Source: Allium sativum
Taxonomy: Eukaryota > Streptophyta > Magnoliopsida > Asparagales > Amaryllidaceae
Direction: 5' to 3'
DNA length: 64,000 nt
Assembly (NCBI GenBank): GCA_030737875.1
Contig: CM060922.1
Span: 757,031,603-757,095,602 of the forward strand
In this document: one piece after another, positions 1 through 11,035 of the stretch
Position numbering within the stretch: position 1 is the first letter of the stretch
How the letters are laid out: each line of letters opens with the position of its first letter
The notes under the pieces: generated by a model
What the model saw: only the letters and a program-made list of their open reading frames with translations
The model's database searches: none
Told to the model about the DNA's origin: nothing
Position numbers and translations under genes: made by a program

Positions 1-774
1 TACGACATCGTGCGATTTCGATTGTATATATATATTTGGCGACATAGTGGCATGGGACGCTCATGTCGTCTATGATTGATAGTTATGATTTGAAATTGTT
101 TTTGAAACATATAAACACTAGTAATAATATCAAATGCTTTTGTTTTATTCGTATCAAGCATATTTTGGCCATTATAAGGTAAAACTCTATCCTCCGGTTT
201 GCGTTGCATTATGTGATGGGAACTAAGTCTTACAATGGCTTCATTTTTATAAAAAGCATTGCGATGTTTAAAAGAAAGATTTGTTTTAAAGCACTGGCAA
301 TCCGATGGAGTAAACCCGTTCCACGAAAGTGGCGTGGTCCTGTGATTAGCCATATGTTAAATGTGTTGAATAGATTTCTCATACCAGTCCCATGACTGAC
401 TTGTAGTTTGTTTCACTTTCAAACTCGGGTGCCCCTTTTTCTACACGGGCAGCCTTGTATTTAGGTTTAGCTGGTTCTTTCTGGATAGCTGGAGCTGAAG
501 ATGGATTCTATCATTTATCTCTTTTTATGCTGTTCAGCTCCTAGTGTACATATTATGTTTGTTTTCCGCTATAGACATTTATGTATAGTTGAACTGTATT
601 TTTACTAAGTATGATCCTGTATACTGTGTAACTCTGATGATTACTTTTATCCAGTATATTCTATTGTTCATTATCTGGTGTATGTATTTAATTCTGTTCT
701 GCTATTATCTGTTTCTGTGTTATATTCCAAAGATTACCCTTGTCTCCGTCTGTACGGGATTCGAGGTCGTCACA
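1..774 (+). repeat. 3' end of a large gypsy LTR (element I), truncated by the window start
   Basis: The stretch ends in GGTCGTCACA at 774, after which the sequence switches abruptly into the LTR of element F. It resembles the last 600 bases of solo LTR H: both carry CCAGTCCCATGACTGAC (here 384-400), a GGGTGCCC motif, a TACACGGGCAG-like motif and a GTCGT(C/T)(A/T)CA terminus. The small open frames in it are not conserved and I treat them as chance. The element inserted into F's 3' LTR. The expected right target duplication is CAGTT at 775-779, but its partner lies outside the window. Whether this is a solo LTR or the end of a complete element cannot be told. Confidence 0.72.
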
Positions 775-3240
775 CAGTTGCTTCAATTCTTGATCAGAAC
801 AGCTCCACAATGTTTTGTTCGTCGATACGATTCCAACGCACCCTTCTTTATTAAATTCTGACATCGAATGAAATAGTTATAAGTATTATAAGTTAATACA
901 CGGTTTAAATTTAATCTAAACTTAACTTTTATTATGAATTTGGGCCTTACCATCATAAGTTGGCCGATCGTGTCCTTCTAACCGACACTGTTTAAATTGT
1001 GCTTCTCCTTCATTAAAACTGAAACATCCCGCTACCTACTATTTCCTCACCACCCCATTTACTCATTACGTCCATTTTCCTTCTTAATTTCGGAAAGGCC
1101 CAAAACTATTTACTCCTCCTTTCTTTTATTTTATATATTAAATTAATGGCCCAAGCCCATCTGTGTAAAGCCCACTTCCACCAACGTTATCCCCAAACCC
1201 GCCTGTAGCCTCATATTTCGAACCGCTTCACATTTTCCGTACCTCATACTCTAGTCAGCTTCCGCCCTTTCTTCTTTTATTTTCTCCTTTATCAAACATT
1301 TTTTTTTCATGTATCTTTGGAAAGCTTCCACTTGAACCATGTTTTCTTTCAAATCCCATGAACCATGCATGCGTTCCCACTTTCCCATGCGCACCACGTC
1401 CAGACGAGCCTCGAACCTTCTTCCTTCCTATGTGTTTCCTAATTCTTTTCGTTTTCTTCTTTGCATTATTCTCTTTTTTTCATTACTATAAACCCGGCCT
1501 AACCCCTCACGTAAACCGGCCCAACTATACATCCACCTCAGACTTTAACTTCCCCCATGTAGCCAGTACGCCTTCCTCCCTCCTTTGTATTTGTTTTGTT
1601 CCTCCAACCATTTTTCTTCACATGCCAGTGACATCACCCCCATCCCCATATCTCAACATCTATCGATTTCAATACCTCCAACCCATCACTCATTCCCATT
1701 TAAAACCGTTTCCCCCTCACTGTTGCTTACGTACATAACTTTTCTGATCCACGCACCTTCCGTTGTATTGCTGCTCCATTGGAGTCTTGGTCCAAGCTTC
1801 TTCGAACACCCCTACTACATCACGCAAAAAGCCTCCTCGCGACTCCATCTATATGAAAATGAGGCACCCTATTTAAAGAAAAGTCATTGCCTTCTTGTTG
1901 TGCAGTATTTTAATTCGAAAGTTTTTTTTTCATTGTGTATTTTTCTTTCTGCTGAAATGAAGAGTGTTGCTCCAGTATATATATGGGAAAACAACTTGGC
2001 GCACACGGTTTGCATGGCTTGGCTGGCACGATTACAACAGCTTGGTCCTCACGGCTTTGGTTTGGAGAGCACGGCACGGTTGACAGTCAGTAGGATAGCT
2101 GTATTCAATAAATGTTGAAGAGAAATCTCATAGGATACGTTGGGTAGGCTTCTCGAATCTTTGGGGTGGCCTACAAATTTTGCTGATATGGTGATAGAAA
2201 GGATGGAATAGGATAGGAAAGTTTTATACTGATGTTGGCTAAAATATATATATATATGTACGTACAAGGTACGACTACAAGGAAGATTAATGCAGTATAG
2301 CATGTGCTTGTTTGTGGGTAGCATGTACAGTGACAATCGAAGGTGATAATAGCTGTGTTCTAGCCGTCTTCATCCTTTCATTGTGTATGAGCAGTTGATT
2401 AATTTTTTGATAGGTCTGCCATGATCTTTTACCTTTCATTGAAGTAACCGGTCAGGTAGAGAGTAGAAATGTACGTGATTAAGGTGGTACGAAAGTGACA
2501 ATTCATGTGGTGTGTTTTTCTTAGGGTAGAAGTCTTAGTTTTATTTTGGTAAATTTAGTTTCTACCGTTAAATTTTGTCTACCAACACAATAATCCTGTT
2601 ACATAGAATTTTGTTAACGTACAGACGGCCACTGACAGAAATAAAAATATGATTGCGTCCAGCAATGTGTCACGATCCCAAAAATATAATAATATCGGTA
2701 GATTAACTTATATTGTGAAACCCAAAAATGCTGACATAGGGTGCAAAATACTCCAAATAAAAAGTTGCTTATTTTATAAATTAATAATTACAGTAAAATT
2801 CTAAAAATTAAATTATAACTACACTTCAAAGGTTTTGTCCAAATTCAAATCCAATATTTGATTATAATTAAATTGTCGTTATGGCTTATAAACGATTCCA
2901 CAGCGACTATTTTAAAATTTCAATTGGACATATTTCACAATATATAAACCGAAATCTCGATTTTTCTCTTCTATTGGAAAACTATAATCAATTCGGTTTT
3001 AACGTATCTTGTTTCACAGAATTCCAACTTGAAACGGATTATGTATATTCATTTGAAGTTCAAATCGTAAATTACGAACTACTGTGTCGTTTCGAGTTCC
3101 TTTATAATTAAATATAAATATAAACGTTTTACCATCGCTAAATAAGGAAATATATATTAAATTCATTAATATTCCAAATATAATATTTAAAACCATTTAA
3201 ATATTTGAATTAAAACGATCAAAAAATCCGGGTCGTTACA
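775..3240 (-). repeat. 3' LTR of element F (partial)
   Basis: This copy is nearly identical to 13950-16391, the other F LTR. Its outer end on the minus strand is TGTAACGACCCGG, seen as GGGTCGTTACA ending at 3240 and directly abutting the polypurine tract. Its other end is cut at 775 by element I. A TATATATA run preceded by CCAG (near 1974-1984) has a counterpart at 15135-15145 and could be the core promoter on the minus strand, but this is weak. The open frames at 1358-2118 are not conserved between the copies and I do not consider them genes. Confidence 0.85.
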
Positions 3241-3276
3241 TTCTTCCCTCCTTAAATAAATTTCGTCCTCGAAATT
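3241..3276 (-). other. Polypurine tract of element F
   Basis: On the minus strand the sequence reads as a conserved TTTCGAGGACGAAAT block followed by an AAGGAGGGAAGAA purine run that abuts the LTR start TGTAACGACCC. This is the usual plus-strand DNA priming site of plant Ty3/gypsy elements, and it fixes both the orientation and the LTR edge. Confidence 0.85.
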
Positions 3277-4214
3277 GCTAAGTAAGAAGAATGATTCAAA
3301 CCCCATTATTTTCAAAATAATTATATAAATATTATCTAAAAACGAAGTTTTAAAATTCTGAAAAATTCGCCAGCACCTCCTTTGTATTGTTCGATCCAAT
3401 CCACTATAACATCGCCACTCTGGGCCTCACATATCGATCAAAAGAAAACAAAGCCAAGCGGCTACCCAACTCAGGGGTATAAAATCAAACACCAAATCAA
3501 TTTTATTAAGGTTTACGTTTTTGTCGGGCAACCCATACTCTAGTCACGAGGCAAATCAACTAACAGCTCTTCCTCTTTCCAATCCTGCACTTGACTCGAT
3601 ATATTGCAAATATCCATTACATGATTAACTCATCTGGTTTCACTTTATTAGTGATTTTATTCAAATTTATTATACCAATAATTTATTCTTTTTGTTCTCA
3701 ATTCATTTAGTTGTTCATGAATTTTATTAATTCAACCTAACATCCAACAATCAATAATTCTCTATCAACACAGCTAAGTCATTCCATTTTCCTTTCAAAT
3801 TTCATTCAACTTATCTTTGGGATGAATTCTAATTTATTTAATTCCAATCTAAAGTTCTCATTCACAAATCCCAAAATTTAATTCTCTTCTGGTTTTAAGT
3901 AACCGTTCAACTTTATAATCCAATTTGAATTCATTCACATCAATCAAACACACCAATATCAATAATAAAAATATTTCTTTTCTATATAAAAATATCATTT
4001 GGAAAAAATTATATCATTTACCCCTTTTTACAAAACAATATTGTATCAATTGTCAGTTCAACTTGAACCGATCAAACAACACAACACAAATCATTTGTAT
4101 ATAAAATTTACAAATACAGGCTCTTATATATATACACTCCAATTCAATCTAGGGTATTAGTAACCCTATCTCTACCTAGTTACTCCACAGAGCCAAGGTT
4201 ATTTCTAAACCATT

Positions 4215-4226
4215 GCTCTGATACCA
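4215..4226 (-). other. Primer binding site of element F (initiator tRNA-Met)
   Basis: The minus strand reads TGGTATCAGAGC two bases inside the end of the 5' LTR. This 12-mer matches the site that pairs with the 3' end of plant initiator tRNA-Met, and it primes minus-strand cDNA. Confidence 0.9.
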
Positions 4227-4227
4227 T

Positions 4228-7200
4228 TGTAACGAACAGGGATTTTCGATCTTGAAAATCGACACAAAACACCGTGTCGAACATTCAAGCATCGAAAACA
4301 CCAGAACGTTATTAGAAAGAAAATAGAGGGTGAGAAAAGAAAGAAAGAAAGTTAGAATATAAGAATAAGAAGAACTAATACATCACAGTACCAGAGTCTC
4401 ACATCGCAGTGGAACAAAATATAATATAGAAATAACTTGATAGAGAACTTTGAAATAAAAACTTACAATCATCAGAGTACATCAATATACTGGGACAGTT
4501 ATAATAATCTGTCCTCATATACATCACACAGCGGAATAATATAATATCATACGTCTGAACTCCTTCAGCTCGTCTTGGACTTCACAGTATCTGATAACTT
4601 GAACCTGTACACCCCAGGCTAACCCGAGCATTTACAAAACACCGGGTCAGTCTGGTGAACCAGAGTGAGAAAAACTCACACAGTATTAAGGGTATCACAC
4701 AACCTGATTTTAAAGTTAAAATCTTTCAAAGAAAAAGATAATCGTAAGACCAAATCCACACATAAACACGGACGGTTTTTACCTTACAATAACCCAAAAG
4801 ATTTTTGAAATCAATATCTTTTCTGATATTATAATAATGTCTAAATACAAGTAAATATCAATCTAGTGGAACGCTTGCATCTCATGCTCCACATACATAG
4901 TATACAAATAAAAACCGTGGGCGCTTATTGGAGATTGGATTCCGGCCATTACAAGGTATGGGACCACCTGCTGATAGTGTATCTCTAGAGATGAATACAC
5001 TGGGTTCAACAAGAACGTCTTGCAACCTAGCCCACACATGACCGACCACTCATTTCGCTTGAGTGTATCGAATGTATACCACCAACGGTTGGGTGCGACC
5101 CACCGTTTCCCAAAAAGGGACATCATCGATAGATTAAAGAATGAAATGGATTCTCTCTAGATAGGTGACTATACACCCTAATGGGAGCGACCCACATAGC
5201 CATGTTGCCTACCCGATTTTTGTCATTTCCCGGTTGGTGAGGCTTGAGGCTACGCTTTATCAGCACATCACATTTATTTCGAATGCCACATCGTCAGATC
5301 CGTCAGAATCACCAATTGATGTTCACAACAATACATTATGTGTTAGCTAAAGAAGTTTCCTTCTCCGCTTCCACTCTTGGTACGGTTGAAGAAATCAATG
5401 TTCATGACCTTTTTGGAAATACTTTGTCAGACATCCCCCATATACGTCACCCAGGAACAAGATGAACCGAAGGCACCCTCCTACCGCATCCTAGGAATCA
5501 CCCTATAGATCAGCAGCGAGTAGTCCTTGTGATCCGCAGATTTCAATCCTGATAGAATCATTGCCAAAATATCTCTAGGGATCAGCTAGAGAAATCCAAC
5601 AATAGTCCTTCCACTCATGAAGATTTACGGTCTTCAATTTCTCCATCTCGATCACCATTTTCCACGTTTTCGTATTCATTGGTCGGAATGGTTTTCGAAT
5701 ATAAATTCGATCCCGGTCTTTCCGTACCAATAACGTTGGCCAGATTTTTGATAGTTGGTTATTTAACTATCAAAATAAACAACCATAAAAATAAAATGGA
5801 GCAATGGTTTATTACATAGCATCACTTGGCCAAAAGATTATATCAGTTTTAATACATTAATATTCTCAAATCATTTTATTAGTATACTTGGAAAAATATC
5901 TTAAAACCATATCAATTTTCCAGTTAACTTCCATTTCAAACATTTGTTATAACATCACTTATTATCTATAATTTCAGACTCGATTCAACTTACAATCATA
6001 AAACCATCGTACCGAAATTCCCTTTTTATTTCTGTTATTCGAATGCCATAATCCTCACTTGCTTTAGAACAACCTCGTTCTAAAACTCACCTCCTTTGAA
6101 AATATCGTTATATTTTCACATATCCTTTTTATTTCTTTTGTTATGGAAATATCATTCTTATTCTCAAGCTTCTTTAAAATTTCTTTATTTTGGAATCCCA
6201 TTTATATATTTCCAATCTCTTTAATTAACGTTACACCATTACTTTTCAAAATAAATTACACTAACATCTTTACCATTACAACTAATACCATCCTTCGATA
6301 ATTCCGAAGTCGTTCAAGTTGGGGTATTTCAATTACCTCTCAGACCTTGATCAACAACGTTCGTACCTTAAGATAATATCAGTCGTAATACCAGAAACTG
6401 ATATTTCATTCCCAATATCAAAACACATCCCATTTGGTTATATCTTGATGAAAACTCGCCCCTTCTTTAATATGGCGTACTTAAATCGCATCTTTTTAGC
6501 TCAACTCGCCTCCCCACTTTAATTCAAACTTCGGTTCTCGTTTGATTTCATCTCTTACCTACATCTTTTATTTATCCAAAACCAAATTGAAAATATACAT
6601 AACTTTAATAATTCGCTCAATAGTCGAATCTATTATATTACACATAATAAAACTTGGGTTTCTATAATTTCATTAAACCTTGAATTTCATAAAACCCAAT
6701 TAGATAGAAATCCAATAATAATTTAAACTTACAACTTAACTTACATCAATATAATTTGCTTAAAACTTTGCTTACTATAACAGTTCCTTATGATTTCATA
6801 AACTTCCATTATTCCTTTTTAAACCCCAAGATCTCGACTTTGATTATCAAATCAGATGATAATCAACATTTATAAAAATGTTTACTTAACCATTAAATAT
6901 ATTCATTAAGTAAATAAATAAATTTAATAAATCCATTTTTGTTAACACAGTTGACTTGGTCAACTCTAACCTGATTAACTCGTTAATCAAAACTCGATTC
7001 ATATTCCTATTTAAATAACCCCATTTGATTATTGAATAATAATCAATTCAATAAAATTCCCTTTTAACTGTCTCATAAAACAATTTATCTCAGTTGCTAG
7101 TCGTCACGTTAAGCCCTGCTTATTTGCTTATCATTCTTATAAATATAAGAATCTACGTTATAAATCATTTAAAAATTTAGAAGAGGCACGTGCTTCGCAC

Positions 7201-7608
7201 ATGGTAGATTTCGGTACAAAAATAGTAATTGGTGGTTAAGGTGATTAATTTATATAAAGCTGGTTTTATTTCCTTTTTGTAAACCCAATTAAAATAATAT
7301 ATTTAAAATCTATATTCAGTTAAAAGTAAATTTCATAAATTCATTTCTATCGATTCGCTTGACGACAAATCAATCTTTATAAAACGGTTTGTATATTTGG
7401 CCATCTGCTATAAATTCTTCAACCAATACTGCTTGTTGGTTAATATCAAACAAATGTTGAATTTGGATTCAAAAATCAGTAATCAAATCAATAACCCAAT
7501 CACATGGGTTAAACAGTTTATATAATGATGATAACTATAAATTTAACTGATAATAGTCAACTGATAACAACCATTCAGGCAACCAAATTAATTTAATACA
7601 TTTGTATT
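4228..7608 (-). repeat. 5' LTR of element F, inner part (separated from its outer part by H)
   Basis: It begins on the plus strand as TGTAACGAACAGGG (the minus-strand LTR 3' end ...CGTTACA). It continues across the H insertion at 7604-7608/13636-13640 into 13641-16391, giving an LTR of about 6.1 kb. The part at 4860-5760 is the inverted counterpart of 12200-13000 in H, so F and H are related families in opposite orientation. A GACTGACCC dyad at 4643-4656 is the F version of a motif shared by other LTRs here. The rest is AT-rich with no coding signal. Confidence 0.82.
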
Positions 7609-8128
7609 TGTAACGACCCGGATTTTTGGTCGTTTTATTTTAAATATTTAGTATGGTTTTAAATATTGAAATCGAAGTTAAAACTAAATAAAAATGATTC
7701 AGTCGATAAATATAAAAAAAATTATATATACGATAATAATTTATTATCACGAAGTTGTTTGTTTTGAGTTATATATTTTCAATTTAATAGGATTGTCCCA
7801 TATATACGTTCAAATTAAAATCTCGGAATAAGATCCATTAAGTCCAGAACAACGATATAATCTGAAAAATAGCGGTCATTACGTTAAGATAGCGGTTCAG
7901 ATTTTTAATCTGGTGGACCGTAGGATATTTTAGTTTTTTTTTTAAAACTAATCAAATCAAATTCTTTCAGCCACCTTATGTGTTTCTGAAGCCGACCTAA
8001 AAACTTACAATACAGACCTATATCGCGCCACCCTATTTCTTTCCTTGAGCCAAATTTCCTGTCTTCCTCTTCCAATATCAAGGAAAACATCAAATTAATG
8101 TCTGTCGTACTCATGTTTCCTTGCGCCC

Positions 8129-8137
8129 TTATAAAAC
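8129..8137 (+). promoter_or_regulatory. TATA box of LTR H
   Basis: TTATAAAAC lies about 520 bases into the LTR and is followed by a pyrimidine-rich ACTCCATCTCCTCTC segment that suits a transcription start near 8160. The position is right for a U3 promoter. The start site itself is inferred. Confidence 0.55.
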
Positions 8138-9479
8138 CGCACTCCATCTCCTCTCTATTTTCAATCAACGTCGCTCCTCAAATAAATTCCTTCGTTCCTT
8201 CTTCTTTTTCTTTTTCTTTTTATCATCCGAAAAATCGATTCCTATCAGAAATTGAAAAAGGAAAATCGCCATCGCAGGTAGCTCGACATCGAACTGGAGA
8301 TGGGGTTTTCGACTTTGATAGGGTTTCCCGTTTTGATGTGGGGGGGTGCGCTGTTGATGAAGTCGACGGTGAAGTCGAACTTGATAATGGTGGCAACAGT
8401 ACGGTATTTAGTGGAGTATTGGGGTTTCGCTCGAACTAAGTTCGGTGGTGGATTTCATGGGCTGAGGTCTTCGATGAAGGGGTTTCTGGGACGAGCAGGA
8501 GGAGTGTCGCCTTTGTGTGAGGAGTACGCGATTTGTGGAAGGTCGTTGCGTATTGGAGGAAATCATACTGAATTGAATCAGTGTGCGAACTGGAGTTCAT
8601 GTGACCAACGCTGGTTTAAGGGTACGATGTCTACTGGGATTCGAACTTAAGTGATTTGGGAAGAGTGCGATAGTGATGGAAATAGGGGATTCGGCTCTGT
8701 TGTTCAAGGACAGGGAGGTTACGGTCATCATGAGTTGTGGGAAGCTTCCAAGGGGAGGAGCGACAGTAGTGTGTGAGGTCAGGAGGAGCAGTATTCGGTA
8801 GTAGGCTTGGACAATGAGTGTTAGTAGGGAATAGCAGCTTGACTGTGAGTTGTTCGACGAAATGTCGAAGTCAGTTTTGGGGCTGATTGCAGTCATCGAT
8901 GGCCGAGTTGTTGGTAATTGGTCGAGTGATATGCGGAAACAACAAGGTATACGTTGTTTAGTAATTTAAAAATTCTTAGAATTATTTGTTTTATTTATTT
9001 ATAATAAGTTAATCTAAATAAATAATCGATTTATCGATAAAAATAAATCATTGTAGGTATGAAATGATCTAACTGGATTCAAGGCCAAAACGATAAGGAA
9101 TTCTAAATGGATATTCAACAAACGAAAACCAGGTGAGTAAATCTCACTCACCTTTTATTTATAATTATTTTTATTTCGTTAAAAATAATTGTTGTTGCTC
9201 GTTTGGATTTTTCTGCTTGTTTTATATATATTAGTTATTTAGGCTATTATATATATATATATATATATATTGGGTTGATTGATTGGTTGGATTCCCGCAG
9301 TCTCATTAGCGGATGCCCACAGTTTCATAGCGGATGATTACCCTATACGCCCCACGCTATGATTAGTGGATGACCTTCTATACCGCGATATTCTGCCACG
9401 AAGCAGAATGGGTATTATTTATGTGCTAACATCTGTGGATGCAGGAAAACAGGTTGGAGGAATCCAACTGGATTCCTCA

Positions 9480-11035
9480 AAATATATTATCTGTTTGTTT
9501 ATTTGATTTCATATATATTGTTATATATGATGTGCTAGAAAAATAAATAATTCGTTGCTTTGTGTGTTTAAATATCACTGGGCTTAAGTAATGATATTTA
9601 AAAATATCGTAAAAAGGATAGTGGAGATTTAAAAAGGGAAAAATTCTATTTTTAAATAGAATTTGAATTTTTAAATGGAATAAAAATATAAACTTGTTTT
9701 TTTGAAAAATAAAACAAGTAGTTTCTTTATAAACGAAGTTTATAAATAGTTCTTTTATAACGAAGTTATAAATGAAGTAAAAAGAATTATCATTTGATAA
9801 TTCAGAAATAGAAATACAAGCATGGAATTGGTATTTGAAATGAAATTTCAAAATAGGATGTGAAATGAAATTTTTAAATATATAACTCAAATGAAATTTG
9901 AGTATAACATTTGAATTTTTAAAAGGAGTTTAAATATTTGAACTTTAAGAGGAGATTGAATATTAGAAATTCAAATAGAAGTTCAAATAGAATTTGAATA
10001 GACGAAATTAGAATGAAAAATAGAATTTGAATTCAAGGAATTTAAAATAAAATTTGAATTCAAAGGAATTCGAATAAAGAAATTCAAATAGAGATTTGAA
10101 TGTAGAATTTCAAAATAGAATTTGGAATATAGAATTTCAAAGAAGAATTGAATAGAATTTGAAATATAGTATTTCAAGGAAGAAATTCAAATGTGAAATT
10201 TGAATAGAGATTTGAATGGAATTTAAATATGAAATTTGAATAGAGAGTTAAAATAGAAATTCGAGTATTGAATTTGAACATGGAATTGAATACAGAAATT
10301 CAAGTAGAAATTTGAATATGAGATTTCAAAATAGAATTTGAAATAAACTTTGAAATAGGATTTTCAAAGTAGAATTGGAAATAGAATTTCAAACAGGATT
10401 TCAAAAATAGGGAATCCAAATGGTTTTGAAATGGAATTTGAATTCAAAGGAATTCAAATGGGGTTGAATAAAGAAATTCCAATGGGATTTAAATATAAGA
10501 TTTCAAATAGGAATTTAAATGAAGTTTAAATATTTAAATTCAAATATGATTTTCAAATATAACCATTCAAAAGAGATTTGATTATAGAATTTAAAGTGGA
10601 ATTTAATTCAAAGGAATAAATTAAGGTATTGGGATTCAAGAAAATTAAATGTGGAGTTTAACTAATGAATTTGAATTTAGAATTCAAATGGTATTTGTAA
10701 ATGAATTCGAATTTAGAATTCAATGGTGTTTGAAAGAAAATTGGAATATTTTAATTCAAATAGAGTTGGAAATAGATTTGAACATAGGAATTCAAAATGG
10801 AGTTGAATATCTAAATTCAAGTATGAATTTCAAATATAGAAATTCAAAAAGGAGTTGAATTAAGGTGGGGATTCGAATAGAGGATTTGAAATGGAATTCG
10901 AATAAAGAATTTGAAATGAAATTCGAATAAAGGATTTCCAATGGGGTTTGAATACAGGATTTAAAACTATGGAATTTGAAATGTAAAGATTCAAATGGAA
11001 TTTGGAATATATATATCTATATATATATATATTAA
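9480..11035 (+). repeat. Degenerate short-repeat field (ATTCAAA / TTTGAAT) in LTR H
   Basis: About 1.5 kb is built almost wholly from variants of GAATTTGAA, AATTCAAAT and ATAGAATTT, spaced roughly every 10-20 bases. The motif and its complement both occur on the same strand, so the field is full of small dyads and EcoRI-type GAATTC sites. Cytosine is nearly confined to the TTCAAA motif. There are no long exact repeats, so it looks like an old, diverged microsatellite. It ends in a TATATA run near 11010-11030. Confidence 0.75.

Larger units (their letters stand above)
3241..4227 (-). other. Non-coding internal domain of element F
   Basis: Only 987 bases separate the polypurine tract from the 5' LTR. 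No frame shows gag, protease, RT or integrase motifs, and the sequence is AT-rich. Roughly 3360-3530, read on the minus strand, resembles 11815-11990 inside solo LTR H. Shared blocks include GCCCGACAAAAA, AGCCGCTTGGCTT and GGCGAATTTTT in the same order. The same material is therefore internal in F but lies within an LTR in H. Confidence 0.8.

Noticed and set aside
1358..2118. Overlapping frames of 126 and 177 residues, with similar frames at 14480-15113
   Set aside because: Both sets are in the two LTR copies of element F. Indels and substitutions between copies shift the frames, so they are not under coding constraint.
8098..8650. Possible small host gene with a TATA box (two overlapping frames)
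   Set aside because: It lies within solo LTR H directly after the LTR promoter. The frames have no recognisable protein, and the TATA is explained as the U3 promoter.
9246..9270. (TA)n runs here and at 47222-47250 and 54651-54674 as features of interest
   Set aside because: They are ordinary dinucleotide microsatellites. The difference between the two A LTRs is normal slippage.
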